Source of the DNA: Clostridiaceae bacterium
GTDB lineage: Bacteria; Bacillota; Clostridia; Lachnospirales; Lachnospiraceae
Direction: 5' to 3'
Length of the DNA: 64,000 nt
NCBI GenBank assembly: GCA_910574345.1
Contig: CAJSZV010000001.1
Location: forward strand, 404,772-468,771
The notes under the pieces were generated by a model. That model worked only from the letters and a program-made list of their open reading frames with translations. It was not told the origin of the DNA and did not search any database. The position numbers were made by a program, and so were the translations under genes. Of this stretch, positions 1 to 8,676 are shown in pieces. The first letter of the stretch is position 1, and each line of letters opens with the position of its first letter.

Positions 1-525
1 GCAAAGTCCAATACATTTTCCTGCGGAAGCTGTCAGACCATGGATATGGAACTGGCGATTCCGGGGCATCGGGAACTTGGCCGAATGGATCTGATTGTCG
101 TGTGCCGGAAAGGGGAACGATATATCCCCCTTATTGTGGAGCTGAAGCACGGCACAAAGGCTTTTGGCAACAGAAGCGGACTCCAGGCCCACTATGACAA
201 AACCACAAAGTTTCTGAGGGAGCCGGGGGGCGAGGCTTATCTGGTGAAAACCATTCGCAGTATATGGGATTCCAAGGTGCGGCTGGGTCTTATTCAGGAA
301 CCGGTGCCAGGTGCCGGAAGCTTTGACGAAGCGGAGCTTATGTTTGCTGTCACTGGCTGGGAAAAGGGGAATGTGGATAAGATCCGCAGTAAGTTTCCCG
401 GACAGCTTGAGCGGAATGTCTGGGTGGTGACCAGCCATGACCAGACACTGTATTTCGATGATGACAGGAAGATGTTGTTTCCAAAGACGGGCGGGGAGGA
501 ACAGCCCACGGGGGAACTCTCATAG
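1..525 (+). CDS. PD-(D/E)XK nuclease-like protein, 5' end outside the window
   Basis: The reading frame is open from base 1, so this is the C-terminal part of a longer protein that ends at the TAG at 523-525; an internal ATG lies at 40. The visible part contains G-R-M-D-L-I-V-V followed about 16 residues later by L-I-V-E-L-K-H-G. This Asp...Glu-x-Lys arrangement on two hydrophobic strands is the hallmark of the PD-(D/E)XK nuclease fold. The tail (WEKGN...VWVVTSHDQTLYF) is not recognised. It lies 10 bases before the next gene and is probably co-transcribed with it. The fold call rests only on this motif; the target is unknown and the domain might be inactive. Confidence 0.55.
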   Translation, partial: AKSNTFSCGSCQTMDMELAIPGHRELGRMDLIVVCRKGERYIPLIVELKHGTKAFGNRSGLQAHYDKTTKFLREPGGEAYLVKTIRSIWDSKVRLGLIQEPVPGAGSFDEAELMFAVTGWEKGNVDKIRSKFPGQLERNVWVVTSHDQTLYFDDDRKMLFPKTGGEEQPTGELS

Positions 526-535
526 GAGGAATTTT

Positions 536-1603
536 ATGTGTAACGGGATAAAAGACATTGGCCCGATTTTGAAGGAGATTTTTCCGTCTGCAGAGATGGC
601 GTCTTATCTTGCGCGATGCCCATTCGGTGATGATGTTTCTCCTCAGGAGCGCTGCGGCGGGTTTGATGATGCGCCCCCCGAAAAGCTTCCTCTTTTCCGG
701 CATAGGATAGGGGACGCTGTTGCAGGCGCACTGATTCCACTGAAGCGGAAGCGGGAGCTGTTTTTGCTGTTGGCCGAGGGTGAGAAGGACGGCTATTTTT
801 CGGCCTGGGCAGACGGGGCCTCCCGGATTGTTCAGGAGATGGAGCCGAAGCCGGGAGAGTTCTTTTACCTGATTGCTTGCAGCTATGAGGAAGATATGGG
901 CCGTATTAAGGAGGAAGCAGTGGGGGCATTCCTCACATGGGAACATATTTTTGGGGCAATTGAGGAATATTTGGGAAGTGATGCGGATGAGGAGGAGCGT
1001 CTAAATTGGTCTTTTTATGTTGAGAAGTGGACGCCGGACGGAGGCGGGCGGCTGAACAATGACTATGGCTACACAGTGGTCGATTACAAGGTGTGCTATT
1101 GCAACTGCTGCTGCGAGGGTTTACCTGTCTGGGAACGGCTTGATTTTAGCGGCTATGTTGATCTGAACCTGCCTGTCCCTTTTCACGCAGGGGATATGGT
1201 GACCTTCGACTGCCGTCCTTTTGGGCCTGTGAGCCATGGGGTTATTCTGGAAGTGGGGGACAACCGTGATTGCTGCTGTCTCCAGGCACTGTATCGGGAA
1301 AGGGATGGAACCTGGGATACAGGGGCAGTGAAGCATGGACACGTTTTTCCGGGATACCATTCATCGAAGATGTCCCCTCTTTACCGTTTATCCTCCTTCT
1401 ATGGACAGCTGCCGGAGGAAGAAGGTTTGTTGGAGTCGGTGAGCCGATATGTGAACGGGGACGAAAAACGTGGGGCCGCCTTGTGGAACCACATATTTGA
1501 GCTGACAGACAGAGGGATAAAGAAGACGGTGACGGAAGGGCAGATTATGTCTTATATGGAACGAAATTCGGCCCACGATCCCGTGACTATGGGGAAGCTA
1601 TAG
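536..1603 (+). CDS. Uncharacterised protein, paralogue of the next gene
   Basis: 355 residues. I chose the ATG at 536 because AGGAGG (525-530) lies just upstream; the open frame before it has no ribosome site. I do not recognise the family. No signal peptide or membrane segment is evident. A Cys-rich stretch (CYCNCCC) sits near residue 190. The block AGDMVTFDCRPFGPVSHGVILE aligns by eye with SGTVVETVSSPFFPSVKGVVVS in the product at 1664-2689, and the N-termini share an opening of the type 'SYLARCP'/'SWLCAGP'. The two therefore look like diverged tandem paralogues. Short spacing to both neighbours suggests one operon. Confidence 0.7.
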   Translation: MCNGIKDIGPILKEIFPSAEMASYLARCPFGDDVSPQERCGGFDDAPPEKLPLFRHRIGDAVAGALIPLKRKRELFLLLAEGEKDGYFSAWADGASRIVQEMEPKPGEFFYLIACSYEEDMGRIKEEAVGAFLTWEHIFGAIEEYLGSDADEEERLNWSFYVEKWTPDGGGRLNNDYGYTVVDYKVCYCNCCCEGLPVWERLDFSGYVDLNLPVPFHAGDMVTFDCRPFGPVSHGVILEVGDNRDCCCLQALYRERDGTWDTGAVKHGHVFPGYHSSKMSPLYRLSSFYGQLPEEEGLLESVSRYVNGDEKRGAALWNHIFELTDRGIKKTVTEGQIMSYMERNSAHDPVTMGKL

Positions 1604-1663
1604 GAAAGCCGGCATAGGGAACAGTCAGAAAATGGGAATCCACAATGAAGGGGGCAGGAACCT

Positions 1664-2689
1664 ATGATAGATTTTAACCGATGGATTTATTCACCGGACA
1701 TTGCCTCATGGCTGTGTGCCGGGCCACCCTTAGACCTTGGGGAGCAGGCGGACTGCATCCTTTCGGCGCCCCATAGGACTTTGGAGGAAAAGCTGGAGGG
1801 TCTGCGGGGGCTTAGGAAAGAGGCGCAAAGCCTGCTTTCTCTTGGGGAAGGCCGGGCTTTGGAGGTCTTGGAGAAACGAATTGATATGGGAGAGACCTTG
1901 GAAGAGATCGTCTATCAGGGCGGAGGACTCAGCAACCGTTATGAGGCTGATATTTTTTGTCATGGACGGAAAGAGGAGTTTCTGAAAAAGAGAATCTTTA
2001 CCGGCCCTGTGGCTGGGATTGATTTTATCAAGGAGCAGATAAGGGAAGCCGCGGACAGATATGACCTTGCCTCGGAATGTTTTTTTGGTGTTCTTGGGAA
2101 ATTTCACCGGAGGGGCGGCCGATACTTTGAACGGGAATGGAACGTGATCTTAAACCCGGAGGGGAGGATCCTGTACTGTCTGCCGGAGACCGCGGAGGCT
2201 GTCACAAGAGGGGATTATTGGTTTGGCCCCATGGACTATCATTACATGAGGCTTCCCTACCCTTCGGGAACGGTTGTGGAGACTGTTTCCTCTCCCTTTT
2301 TTCCGTCTGTAAAGGGTGTGGTGGTAAGCAGGGCGGAGCCGTGGGAAGGGGAATTTCTCAAAGAGGATGAGCAATGGCTTCTGTATCCGGCTGATCTGTA
2401 TAGGAGACAGAGTGGGGGAATCGGTGTGACGCCCCTGAATAACTATACGTCCATCCTCTTTGGAGGAGAGTTTGTCCTGCCTTTTATTCAATTCTTAAAG
2501 AGAAAAGAGGGGACATTTTCTGAGAGTGAAAGGTGGCTGAAGGACTTAGGGGCGTTGATCCGGAGGGATAAAAGCTGCCTTGCCATGATTTTAAAGGATG
2601 GACAGCCAGGAGTGAGGTCTGGGGTCAATGAAGACAGGCAAAGGTATGTGGAAGAATTATGGGAAAGGTGCGGACAGCATGGCAGATGA
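1664..2689 (+). CDS. Uncharacterised protein, paralogue of the preceding gene
   Basis: 341 residues starting at ATG 1664, with a purine-rich ribosome site (GGGGGCAGGA) about 8 bases upstream. The family is not recognised. The protein is soluble-looking, with a helical charged N-terminal third and a C-terminal beta-rich part containing the block shared with the previous gene (around residue 205). It lies 60 bases after that gene and about 70 before the next one, all on the same strand. The pair appears to come from an old duplication; the Cys-rich stretch of the first copy is missing here. No function can be assigned. Confidence 0.7.
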   Translation: MIDFNRWIYSPDIASWLCAGPPLDLGEQADCILSAPHRTLEEKLEGLRGLRKEAQSLLSLGEGRALEVLEKRIDMGETLEEIVYQGGGLSNRYEADIFCHGRKEEFLKKRIFTGPVAGIDFIKEQIREAADRYDLASECFFGVLGKFHRRGGRYFEREWNVILNPEGRILYCLPETAEAVTRGDYWFGPMDYHYMRLPYPSGTVVETVSSPFFPSVKGVVVSRAEPWEGEFLKEDEQWLLYPADLYRRQSGGIGVTPLNNYTSILFGGEFVLPFIQFLKRKEGTFSESERWLKDLGALIRRDKSCLAMILKDGQPGVRSGVNEDRQRYVEELWERCGQHGR

Positions 2690-2758
2690 CGAAAAAATGA
2701 TTCCCACGAGCAACGAGCCAAGTGGGCTTATTTGCAGGAAAAGAAGGGGTGGGATTTT

Positions 2759-3895
2759 ATGATAAAGATAGGCGAGACGGTACAAAACGCCGTAAAGGAT
2801 TATGGAAAAGAGGCTTTTTTGAACCACAGGGAAGAGGTTTACAGGGCCATAGAGGCGGCCTGTTTCTGCGCAGAGTTTCTCCAGAACCAGGAGGACTGGG
2901 GCAGCAGGCGGGCGATTCCTGTGAGGAAAGGCGATTCTAAGGAATGGTGGGAGAAGACGTTTTTAGAGCGCCGCGACTATGATCTGCGGCGAGAGGAACT
3001 GTGGAGATTAAGAGGGGAACTGGTAAAGGGGTGTGCAAAGAAAGAGATACCGCTTAAAAATTTTCTTTGTCAGGGGATTGATCTTATGATAAAGGATTAC
3101 CGGTATGACGACCCGGAGACCTGGACAGGGCTTATGGAGACACAGATGATGACGGATTCCTACAGGGATTACCGGGCTTTTGAGGAGGCAGTCTATTTCC
3201 TTGGGCTTTTGGAGATCGGTAAATTTCAGTGGGGAATCAATGATCATGTTTTCCGGGGAGATTTCCGTGAGGCAGAGTATTTTCTGAAGTGTCTGGCCCA
3301 TTGGATTCCTGAGGAGGAAGGGGAACGTTACCGGGACTTTTGCATTCGATGCCTGGGGGACTTGGAGCGGAGCCGAATGGACGCCATAAAAAGGGCTTTG
3401 GAGGAGCGGGAGAGAAGGTTAAAGAACATGGAAGAGGAAAAAGGGGGAATCCCGGTTCTGGAGCTTTTTCATAAGAAAATGGAGGAGATGGCGGAGGAAG
3501 AGTTTGGGCAGTTTGTCACGGCTCAGTTTGAAGAGTATGAATATGGGGAATCAGAAGAATTGAGTCAGGAGGCAGACCTTCAGGCAGGGAAGATTACCAG
3601 AATCCGCGGACTGGCGGAGTTGTTTGTCTATGGGGACAGCGGGTTGAAAAAACGGCTTTTTCAGTATTTATCCGGGGAAGAGCAGATATTGGTCATGGAG
3701 CAGTGGATGGCAGATTTCTATCCGTCCAATGGAGAAAAGCTGGCAAGGAGACTTGCGGATATGCTTTACGCCGTACAGCCGGAGGGAATTTGGGACAGGG
3801 ACGAAAACGGTATGAGTGAACATGAAAAAATGGTGTATGTTTCTCTGGAAAAAATTATGGGAAGAGATATAACAGAAAAATACGGGATGCTATAG
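2759..3895 (+). CDS. Uncharacterised helical protein, paralogue of the next gene
   Basis: 378 residues from ATG 2759, preceded by AAGGGGTGGG. The N-terminal block (YGKEAFLNHREEVYRAIEAA) matches the N-terminus of the product at 3934-4776 (YAKEAFEGHREQIFAAMQFM), and a second block (KKEIPLKNFL / KGDMPLKELL) follows in the same order, so these two are paralogues. The middle is strongly charged and helical (around residues 215-250), likely coiled coil. The last third (GLKKRLFQYLSGEEQILVME) weakly resembles the FliG-like end of its paralogue. No membrane segments are seen. Function unknown. Confidence 0.7.
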   Translation: MIKIGETVQNAVKDYGKEAFLNHREEVYRAIEAACFCAEFLQNQEDWGSRRAIPVRKGDSKEWWEKTFLERRDYDLRREELWRLRGELVKGCAKKEIPLKNFLCQGIDLMIKDYRYDDPETWTGLMETQMMTDSYRDYRAFEEAVYFLGLLEIGKFQWGINDHVFRGDFREAEYFLKCLAHWIPEEEGERYRDFCIRCLGDLERSRMDAIKRALEERERRLKNMEEEKGGIPVLELFHKKMEEMAEEEFGQFVTAQFEEYEYGESEELSQEADLQAGKITRIRGLAELFVYGDSGLKKRLFQYLSGEEQILVMEQWMADFYPSNGEKLARRLADMLYAVQPEGIWDRDENGMSEHEKMVYVSLEKIMGRDITEKYGML

Positions 3896-3933
3896 TGCAG
3901 GAATAAGGATTAATATTGAAACGGGAGAAAAGA

Positions 3934-4776
3934 ATGGAACAAGCTTTGGAGATTTTGAAAAGGAAAGGGTTACCATACGCAAAGGAAGCTTTTGAGGGGC
4001 ACAGAGAGCAGATATTTGCGGCGATGCAGTTCATGTGCTTATGCAGCTTTGTGGCTAGAGAGAGCGGGCTTTTGGCATTGGATGAGGTGGCAGAGATGTG
4101 GGAGGAGGAAAGTTCGGGAGAGGATGGAGGAAATATTGCTCTGGCGGTTTCCATGGCGAAAGGGGATATGCCCTTAAAGGAGCTGTTGCTTCATATTATA
4201 CGCAGAATCGTGGATGCCTCGGATTGGGACGAGGTGGAGGAAGAAATTCTGGCGCAGGCAAAGGAAAAGGGGTGTTCCGGCTATGAGTGGTATGTGGTAA
4301 TGATTTATCTGTCAGGCGGAAAGAGTATATTGGAAGGAGTGGAGCCGGAGAGACTGCTTCTTATGTTCCGGGTTCTGGTTCCGGAGCAGTGGCTGGAGGA
4401 TTATGACAGATATTGTCATGAGTGGACAAAGAAGGAAGCAGAGAAGGAGCGGGCAGAATGGGAGGAGCGGGCAAAGAAGAGCTTTGAAAAGGAGCGTTCT
4501 GTCAAAACGGCTTTTAACCGGATATTCGGAAGAATGGGGCCGGAAAAACTCCGGTATGTCATAAGGGAACTGGATTACAAGACTTTGGCGGCGGGGATGG
4601 CCTTTGCAGAGGAAGGTGTCAGAAGGCGTTGTCTGGAAAACATGGATGAGAGACAGCGGGGACTGGTGAAGGAGGAGTGGAGCTGCAATAGAGAGGATAC
4701 CTATCATTTAGAGGATATTCTTGAGGCTATGGACAGGATGCTGATCCTGGCCGGGCTTATGGGGGAGGCATGGTAA
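3934..4776 (+). CDS. Uncharacterised protein with FliG-C-like C-terminus
   Basis: 280 residues. ATG 3934 is preferred over the in-frame TTG at 3916 because GGGAG (3923-3927) sits six bases ahead of it. The N-terminal half is the block shared with the preceding gene, followed by a charged coiled-coil-like stretch (about residues 165-190). Residues about 195-250 read FGRMGPEKLRYVIRELDYKT...RRRCLENMDERQRGLVKEEW. In spacing and character this resembles the FliG C-terminal domain, which has an 'LREVDTQDLALAL...IFKNMSKRAAELL' pattern. No flagellar genes lie nearby. The resemblance is by eye and may reflect a generic helical repeat fold. Confidence 0.65.
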   Translation: MEQALEILKRKGLPYAKEAFEGHREQIFAAMQFMCLCSFVARESGLLALDEVAEMWEEESSGEDGGNIALAVSMAKGDMPLKELLLHIIRRIVDASDWDEVEEEILAQAKEKGCSGYEWYVVMIYLSGGKSILEGVEPERLLLMFRVLVPEQWLEDYDRYCHEWTKKEAEKERAEWEERAKKSFEKERSVKTAFNRIFGRMGPEKLRYVIRELDYKTLAAGMAFAEEGVRRRCLENMDERQRGLVKEEWSCNREDTYHLEDILEAMDRMLILAGLMGEAW

Positions 4777-4850
4777 GGGGGCAGAGGAGGGGGCCAATAC
4801 GGGAGAATATTTGACCCGTCATACCATTGACGCGGTACATAGATAAGGTG

Positions 4851-4859
4851 TGATATACT
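4851..4859 (+). promoter_or_regulatory. Putative extended -10 promoter
   Basis: TGA-TATACT at 4851-4859 is an extended -10 (TGnTATACT), 61 bases before the next start codon. The nearest -35-like TTGACG (4827-4832) is 21 bases away, too far for normal spacing, so the site would rely on the extended -10. The 144-base gap here suggests a new transcription unit. Confidence 0.4.
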
Positions 4860-4920
4860 GCCACTATCAAAGACGCACATTGACAACTAATAGGTATTTT
4901 TATTATCTGGGAGGTAATGA

Positions 4921-5529
4921 ATGAACTACTTATGTCTGGCAGTGAAGAGGGAAGTGGCAGGAAGTGAAAGAGGAACCAAAGAACAGGCTCAAGTATATTT
5001 TCGGGAGAGATTCGGGGAATGGGTGAAGGAGAGACTGGAAGAGGAAAAGAAGAAGCTGGAGGGCCGGATTCGGTATTATGACCGGAGGGAGGAAAAGCAT
5101 CATGGAGAGCCGGAGATAAAAGCGGAATGCTTCAGACGCAGGGAAGCGGCCTGGGAGGAACTGAAACGCATGGAAAGTCAGATGGGAGAGGGACAGGAAG
5201 GGCTCCGGGTATGGAATTACGAGGAAAAAGGGGAGTTTCGCTTTGAAATCCTGGATCAATTCAGCACAGAGGGTTTTGTTTTGATGCTTCACATGGCAAA
5301 GGTATGCCGGACAGGCAGCGATTTTCAGGTTGTGGAGGAGACCTGGTCTTATAGGGTATGGAGAGAAGCCGGGGATAAGGGAATTATGGAGGTGAGAGGC
5401 AGACTGCCGGAGAAAATGGGGGAGGGATGTCTTTCTCTGGATATTCGCCGGGAGAATCAGGAAACCATAGATCAGTTCAGGAAAAAGATAAAAAGGATGG
5501 GGGCGGAAGCCAGGAGAAAATTTTTATGA
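4921..5529 (+). CDS. Uncharacterised coiled-coil protein
   Basis: 202 residues from ATG 4921 with GGGAGGT (4910-4916) upstream. The first half is extremely rich in Glu, Lys and Arg and probably forms a long helix or coiled coil (about residues 20-90). The second half alternates hydrophobic and charged strands, followed by a basic tail. Its TGA overlaps the next ATG as ATGA, so the two are probably translationally coupled and may work together. The next gene encodes a winged-helix protein, so this could be a partner or sensor, but I do not recognise the family. Confidence 0.65.
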   Translation: MNYLCLAVKREVAGSERGTKEQAQVYFRERFGEWVKERLEEEKKKLEGRIRYYDRREEKHHGEPEIKAECFRRREAAWEELKRMESQMGEGQEGLRVWNYEEKGEFRFEILDQFSTEGFVLMLHMAKVCRTGSDFQVVEETWSYRVWREAGDKGIMEVRGRLPEKMGEGCLSLDIRRENQETIDQFRKKIKRMGAEARRKFL

Positions 5530-6098
5530 AGGAAAAGGAGACCATGCCGCGGCTGGAACGCCAGCTGCGGCTTTATGAAGTGATATGCAGGTATGACATT
5601 GCCCAGTTTTCCAATATCTGTGAGGTATTTCCCTACAATAAGCGCCTTCTGCAGCGTGATCTGGCGGATCTGAGGGAGGCGGGCCTGGTCAGTGTGAAAT
5701 ATTCCAGAAAGGGGAAGGGGTATTTTATCACAGAGATACCGGAATTCAATGAGAAGGCGGCGCCCTGCAAAAAGGCTCATTTGAAAAGGCTGAACCGCCT
5801 GGGAAGACTGATGACCGGGCTGGAGAACGAGGATATCCCTCTGTGGGAAAAGAAGGACAATGAGGCGGATGGGGACGTAAGGGAGTATTTTACGGCAAAG
5901 GATTCCTACAACCGGATGTTTCCCGGCCTGTCGGAGCGGACGAGGCAGAGGGATTTTGAAGTGCTGCGCAATATGGGATATCAGGTTTTCTATGACCCTG
6001 TTGACCATTGCTTTTCCTGGGATGAGGACAGCTTTGTCCTGGTGTGCAGGCCTTTGAGGGAGGAAATTGATGATGATTTTGTAGACGGGACCTGGTGA
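5526..6098 (+). CDS. Winged-helix (DeoR/WYL-type N-terminus) DNA-binding protein
   Basis: 190 residues. The start ATG 5526 overlaps the previous stop in an ATGA junction; in-frame codons further upstream lie inside the previous gene. Residues about 12-65 (RLYEVICRYD...NKRLLQRDLADLREAGLVSV...GKGYF) match the winged helix of DeoR- or WYL-type regulators, with the recognition helix around NKRLLQRDL and a basic wing. A second copy of the 'RTRQRDFEVLRNMGYQVFYD' type around residues 140-160 looks like another HTH/wing, as in some WYL-family proteins, but no WYL sensor domain is seen. It may regulate this gene cluster. Confidence 0.6.
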   Translation: MKEKETMPRLERQLRLYEVICRYDIAQFSNICEVFPYNKRLLQRDLADLREAGLVSVKYSRKGKGYFITEIPEFNEKAAPCKKAHLKRLNRLGRLMTGLENEDIPLWEKKDNEADGDVREYFTAKDSYNRMFPGLSERTRQRDFEVLRNMGYQVFYDPVDHCFSWDEDSFVLVCRPLREEIDDDFVDGTW

Positions 6099-6221
6099 GA
6101 AATTTCATGGTTACGTTCACAGGGAGCCTGCAGACAGCAAGTGCGTTCAGGGTTTTACTGTGTCTGAAGCTGTAAAATGGTTTTTTGCATGGGAACACAT
6201 TTCAGGAGACAGGAGGTATGG

Positions 6222-7454
6222 ATGGGAACAAAAGTTAAGGTGCTTAGGGGAGACAAGATCGGCGGGTGTGTGGTCCTTGTCTCCACAAGTCAGACGAAAA
6301 TCTGTATTGACTTTGGGGAAAATCTCCCTGGGCAGGAAGGGGAGAAGGAAATAAGGGCGGAATTTTCCTGGGATGAGGAGAAGGTGGACGCCGTATTTTT
6401 TACCCATTACCATGGGGATCATATGGGCAGATTTATGGAGATTCCCGCCCATATTCCCCTCTATATGGGCAGGGTCTCAAGGCAGGTGCTGATCAATATC
6501 AACCGGGCACTGCACAAAGAGGCACAGTTGGCAGTGCTTCTGGATGAGGACAGAGTGAGATGCCTGAAAGCGGATTGTCCCATAGAAGTGGGAGATATCC
6601 GGGTGACCCCCTATCTGGTGGATCATTCGGCCTATGACGCCTATATGTTTCTGATTGAGACGCCGGACAAGACCATTCTCCATACAGGAGATTATCGGAA
6701 TCACGGGTATCGGGGGAAGGCATTGTTTGGGGTGATCGAGAAGTATATTGTCCGTCATGGGAAACGTCCTGTTGATATTCTGATTACAGAAGGAACCATG
6801 ATGAGCAGGGCGGGGGAAAAGGCCTATTCCGAGGCCGAACTTTATAAAGAAGCGAAAGAATTGTTTAAAGACCACCGACATGTATTTTTGATCTGTTCTT
6901 CCACCAATCTGGACTCCCTGGCTTCTTTTTATCATGCGGGCACCTTTTACGGCATGGGAATGTACGGGAATTCTTATGTGTATTCCCAGCTTAAGACTTT
7001 CCGCGAGACAGCCGGGAGGGCAGCCCCTCTTTATGATTTTAAATATGCCTATGAAGTGCGGTTTGACTTTGTTCTGCCGGGAGTGGGGATGACCCAGGAG
7101 GAGTGGATGAGAAAGAACGGCTTTGTGACCGTGATTAAGGGGGAGCCGGGGTATGAGAAATGGATTAGACGGTTTGCGGATCTAAAGCCTGTTGTAATCT
7201 ACTCCATGTGGGAGGGATATGTGAATCCGGCCCAGAAAGCATATGACAAAGAGCTTCATGAGTTTGTCCGCAGATATCACGCTGTTCTTATGCACACCAG
7301 CGGGCATGCCCCGGCAGGGGTGATTGAAGAGGTGATTAACCGGGTTTCGCCCAGGGAGGCCATTATCCCCATCCACACGGAGAACCGGGAGGGGTTTTGG
7401 AAGCTGAATATTAGGGAGGAGCTGAAGGGGAGGATCCAGCTGTCTTATGAATAA
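6222..7454 (+). CDS. MBL-fold beta-CASP hydrolase, RNase J-like
   Basis: 410 residues from ATG 6222, placed by AGGAGG at 6211-6216. The metallo-beta-lactamase motif is H62-Y-H64-G-D66-H67 in THYHGDHMGR. It is followed by the third His in LVDHSAYDAY, the bridging Asp in LHTGDYRNHG, and a C-terminal MHTSGHA like the beta-CASP C motif of RNase J and CPSF73-type nucleases. It is shorter than RNase J (about 555 residues) and lacks its C-terminal domain. Inference: a zinc-dependent RNA (or DNA) processing enzyme with unknown target. A decayed second copy of its 3' end lies at 9339-9419, beyond the next two genes. Confidence 0.75.
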   Translation: MGTKVKVLRGDKIGGCVVLVSTSQTKICIDFGENLPGQEGEKEIRAEFSWDEEKVDAVFFTHYHGDHMGRFMEIPAHIPLYMGRVSRQVLININRALHKEAQLAVLLDEDRVRCLKADCPIEVGDIRVTPYLVDHSAYDAYMFLIETPDKTILHTGDYRNHGYRGKALFGVIEKYIVRHGKRPVDILITEGTMMSRAGEKAYSEAELYKEAKELFKDHRHVFLICSSTNLDSLASFYHAGTFYGMGMYGNSYVYSQLKTFRETAGRAAPLYDFKYAYEVRFDFVLPGVGMTQEEWMRKNGFVTVIKGEPGYEKWIRRFADLKPVVIYSMWEGYVNPAQKAYDKELHEFVRRYHAVLMHTSGHAPAGVIEEVINRVSPREAIIPIHTENREGFWKLNIREELKGRIQLSYE

Positions 7455-7471
7455 AAATGGTTTTTTTGACA

Positions 7472-7500
7472 TTGAACTGATTCTTAGGACCTGTTATACT
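7472..7500 (+). promoter_or_regulatory. Sigma-A promoter of the HipA-like gene
   Basis: TTGAAC (7472-7477), a 17-base spacer, then TATACT (7495-7500) with TG one base upstream (extended -10). It lies 54 bases before the start of the HipA-like gene and probably drives it together with the following rpiB-like gene. Confidence 0.6.
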
Positions 7501-7553
7501 ATGAAAGAAAGTGCGGATATTAAGGGTTCCTAAGGAAAGGGGAAGGTAAGGGA

Positions 7554-8639
7554 ATGCCGGAGAGAAACGTGTATGAAATTATGCATATGGACAGAAGAGT
7601 TGCAAGGATCACTGCTTCTGGACGGTGCAGGATATATTATAAGTCGTTTATGCCGTATAATTTATATTTGGAAGAATCCGAAGATATTGATACGCTGGTT
7701 AACAATATCACGAATTTCAATTATTGGTGCGCGGCACGGGTTCTCACTTTAGACAGAAAGTATGCAAAAGAAATACTAAATAGTATAGGAATGCGGCAGG
7801 CAGTTACCGACAGGGAGAGAGCGCAAATTGCCCTGACATATAGATGTGCTTCGCTGACAGATGTTTTTTGGGTAAAATTACAGAAAGAAAAAGTTTTATT
7901 CAGAAACGTTAATTTGTATGAAAATCATTTGGAAAATACCTTTATTGATATTGCATTGAGAGGGAAACAATATACAGTGCAAAATGAAAGCCTGGCAAGG
8001 GACTTGTCAACCAATGGATGCTTTCCTAAAGCCTGGCAGAGAATTAACAATGGGTTCAGACTGCTGAAGGGCGGAGATTCAGAGACGGTAGAAAGAGAAT
8101 TGCTTGCCAGTCAAATATGCAGATGTTTTGATGTTTCGCAGGTATTATATGAAAGGGCTTATTTTGACGGGGAAAAAGTCAGCGCCAGCAGTAATATTAC
8201 ATCAAAAGAGTATTCCATTGTTTCAATGGAAGCATTTGAACTATATGCACGGAACCATGAGAGAGAAACAAAAAAATATATTTTGTCTTTAGACAGTCAT
8301 AATTATTACATGATGAATATTGTTGATTATCTTGTTGGAAATACGGACAGGCATTGGGGAAACTGGGGGGTATTGGTCTGCAATACCCATAATAAACCCG
8401 TAAGGCTCCATGACCTAATGGATTTCAATCAGGCGTTTCATTCTTATGATCATATGGAGGGTGCCAATTGCCAGACTATGTTTGGCGAGCAGATGAGTCA
8501 GAAAGAGGCGGCGGTTAAGTCCGTTGAAAAGATCGGGTTAAACCAACTCAAAGAGGTAAAGAAAGAGTGTTTTGACGAGTTACCCCAGTTTTATCCCATG
8601 TTCTGCAAAAGGCTGGAATTATTAAAATCCATAAAATGA
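7554..8639 (+). CDS. HipA-like Ser/Thr kinase-fold protein
   Basis: 361 residues from ATG 7554 (GGGGAAGGTAAGGG upstream). The catalytic loop is N263-T-D265-R-H267-W-G-N-W-G, the NTDRHxxN signature of HipA-family kinases, followed by a metal-binding Asp in HDLMDFNQAF. The ATP-site half lies within about residues 150-290. No HipB-type antitoxin gene is adjacent; the neighbours are a beta-CASP hydrolase and an RpiB-like gene. Base composition is clearly more AT-rich than the flanks, suggesting transfer. Family members phosphorylate proteins such as GltX, but the target here is unknown. It may be a toxin or a stand-alone kinase. Confidence 0.7.
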   Translation: MPERNVYEIMHMDRRVARITASGRCRIYYKSFMPYNLYLEESEDIDTLVNNITNFNYWCAARVLTLDRKYAKEILNSIGMRQAVTDRERAQIALTYRCASLTDVFWVKLQKEKVLFRNVNLYENHLENTFIDIALRGKQYTVQNESLARDLSTNGCFPKAWQRINNGFRLLKGGDSETVERELLASQICRCFDVSQVLYERAYFDGEKVSASSNITSKEYSIVSMEAFELYARNHERETKKYILSLDSHNYYMMNIVDYLVGNTDRHWGNWGVLVCNTHNKPVRLHDLMDFNQAFHSYDHMEGANCQTMFGEQMSQKEAAVKSVEKIGLNQLKEVKKECFDELPQFYPMFCKRLELLKSIK

Positions 8640-8676
8640 AAAATATACAGTCGGTATTTGGAAGGTGAGATAATAT

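Noticed and set aside
4827..4859. TTGACG/TATACT as a standard -35/-10 pair
   Set aside because: The spacing is 21 bases, too long for sigma-A; only the extended -10 was kept.
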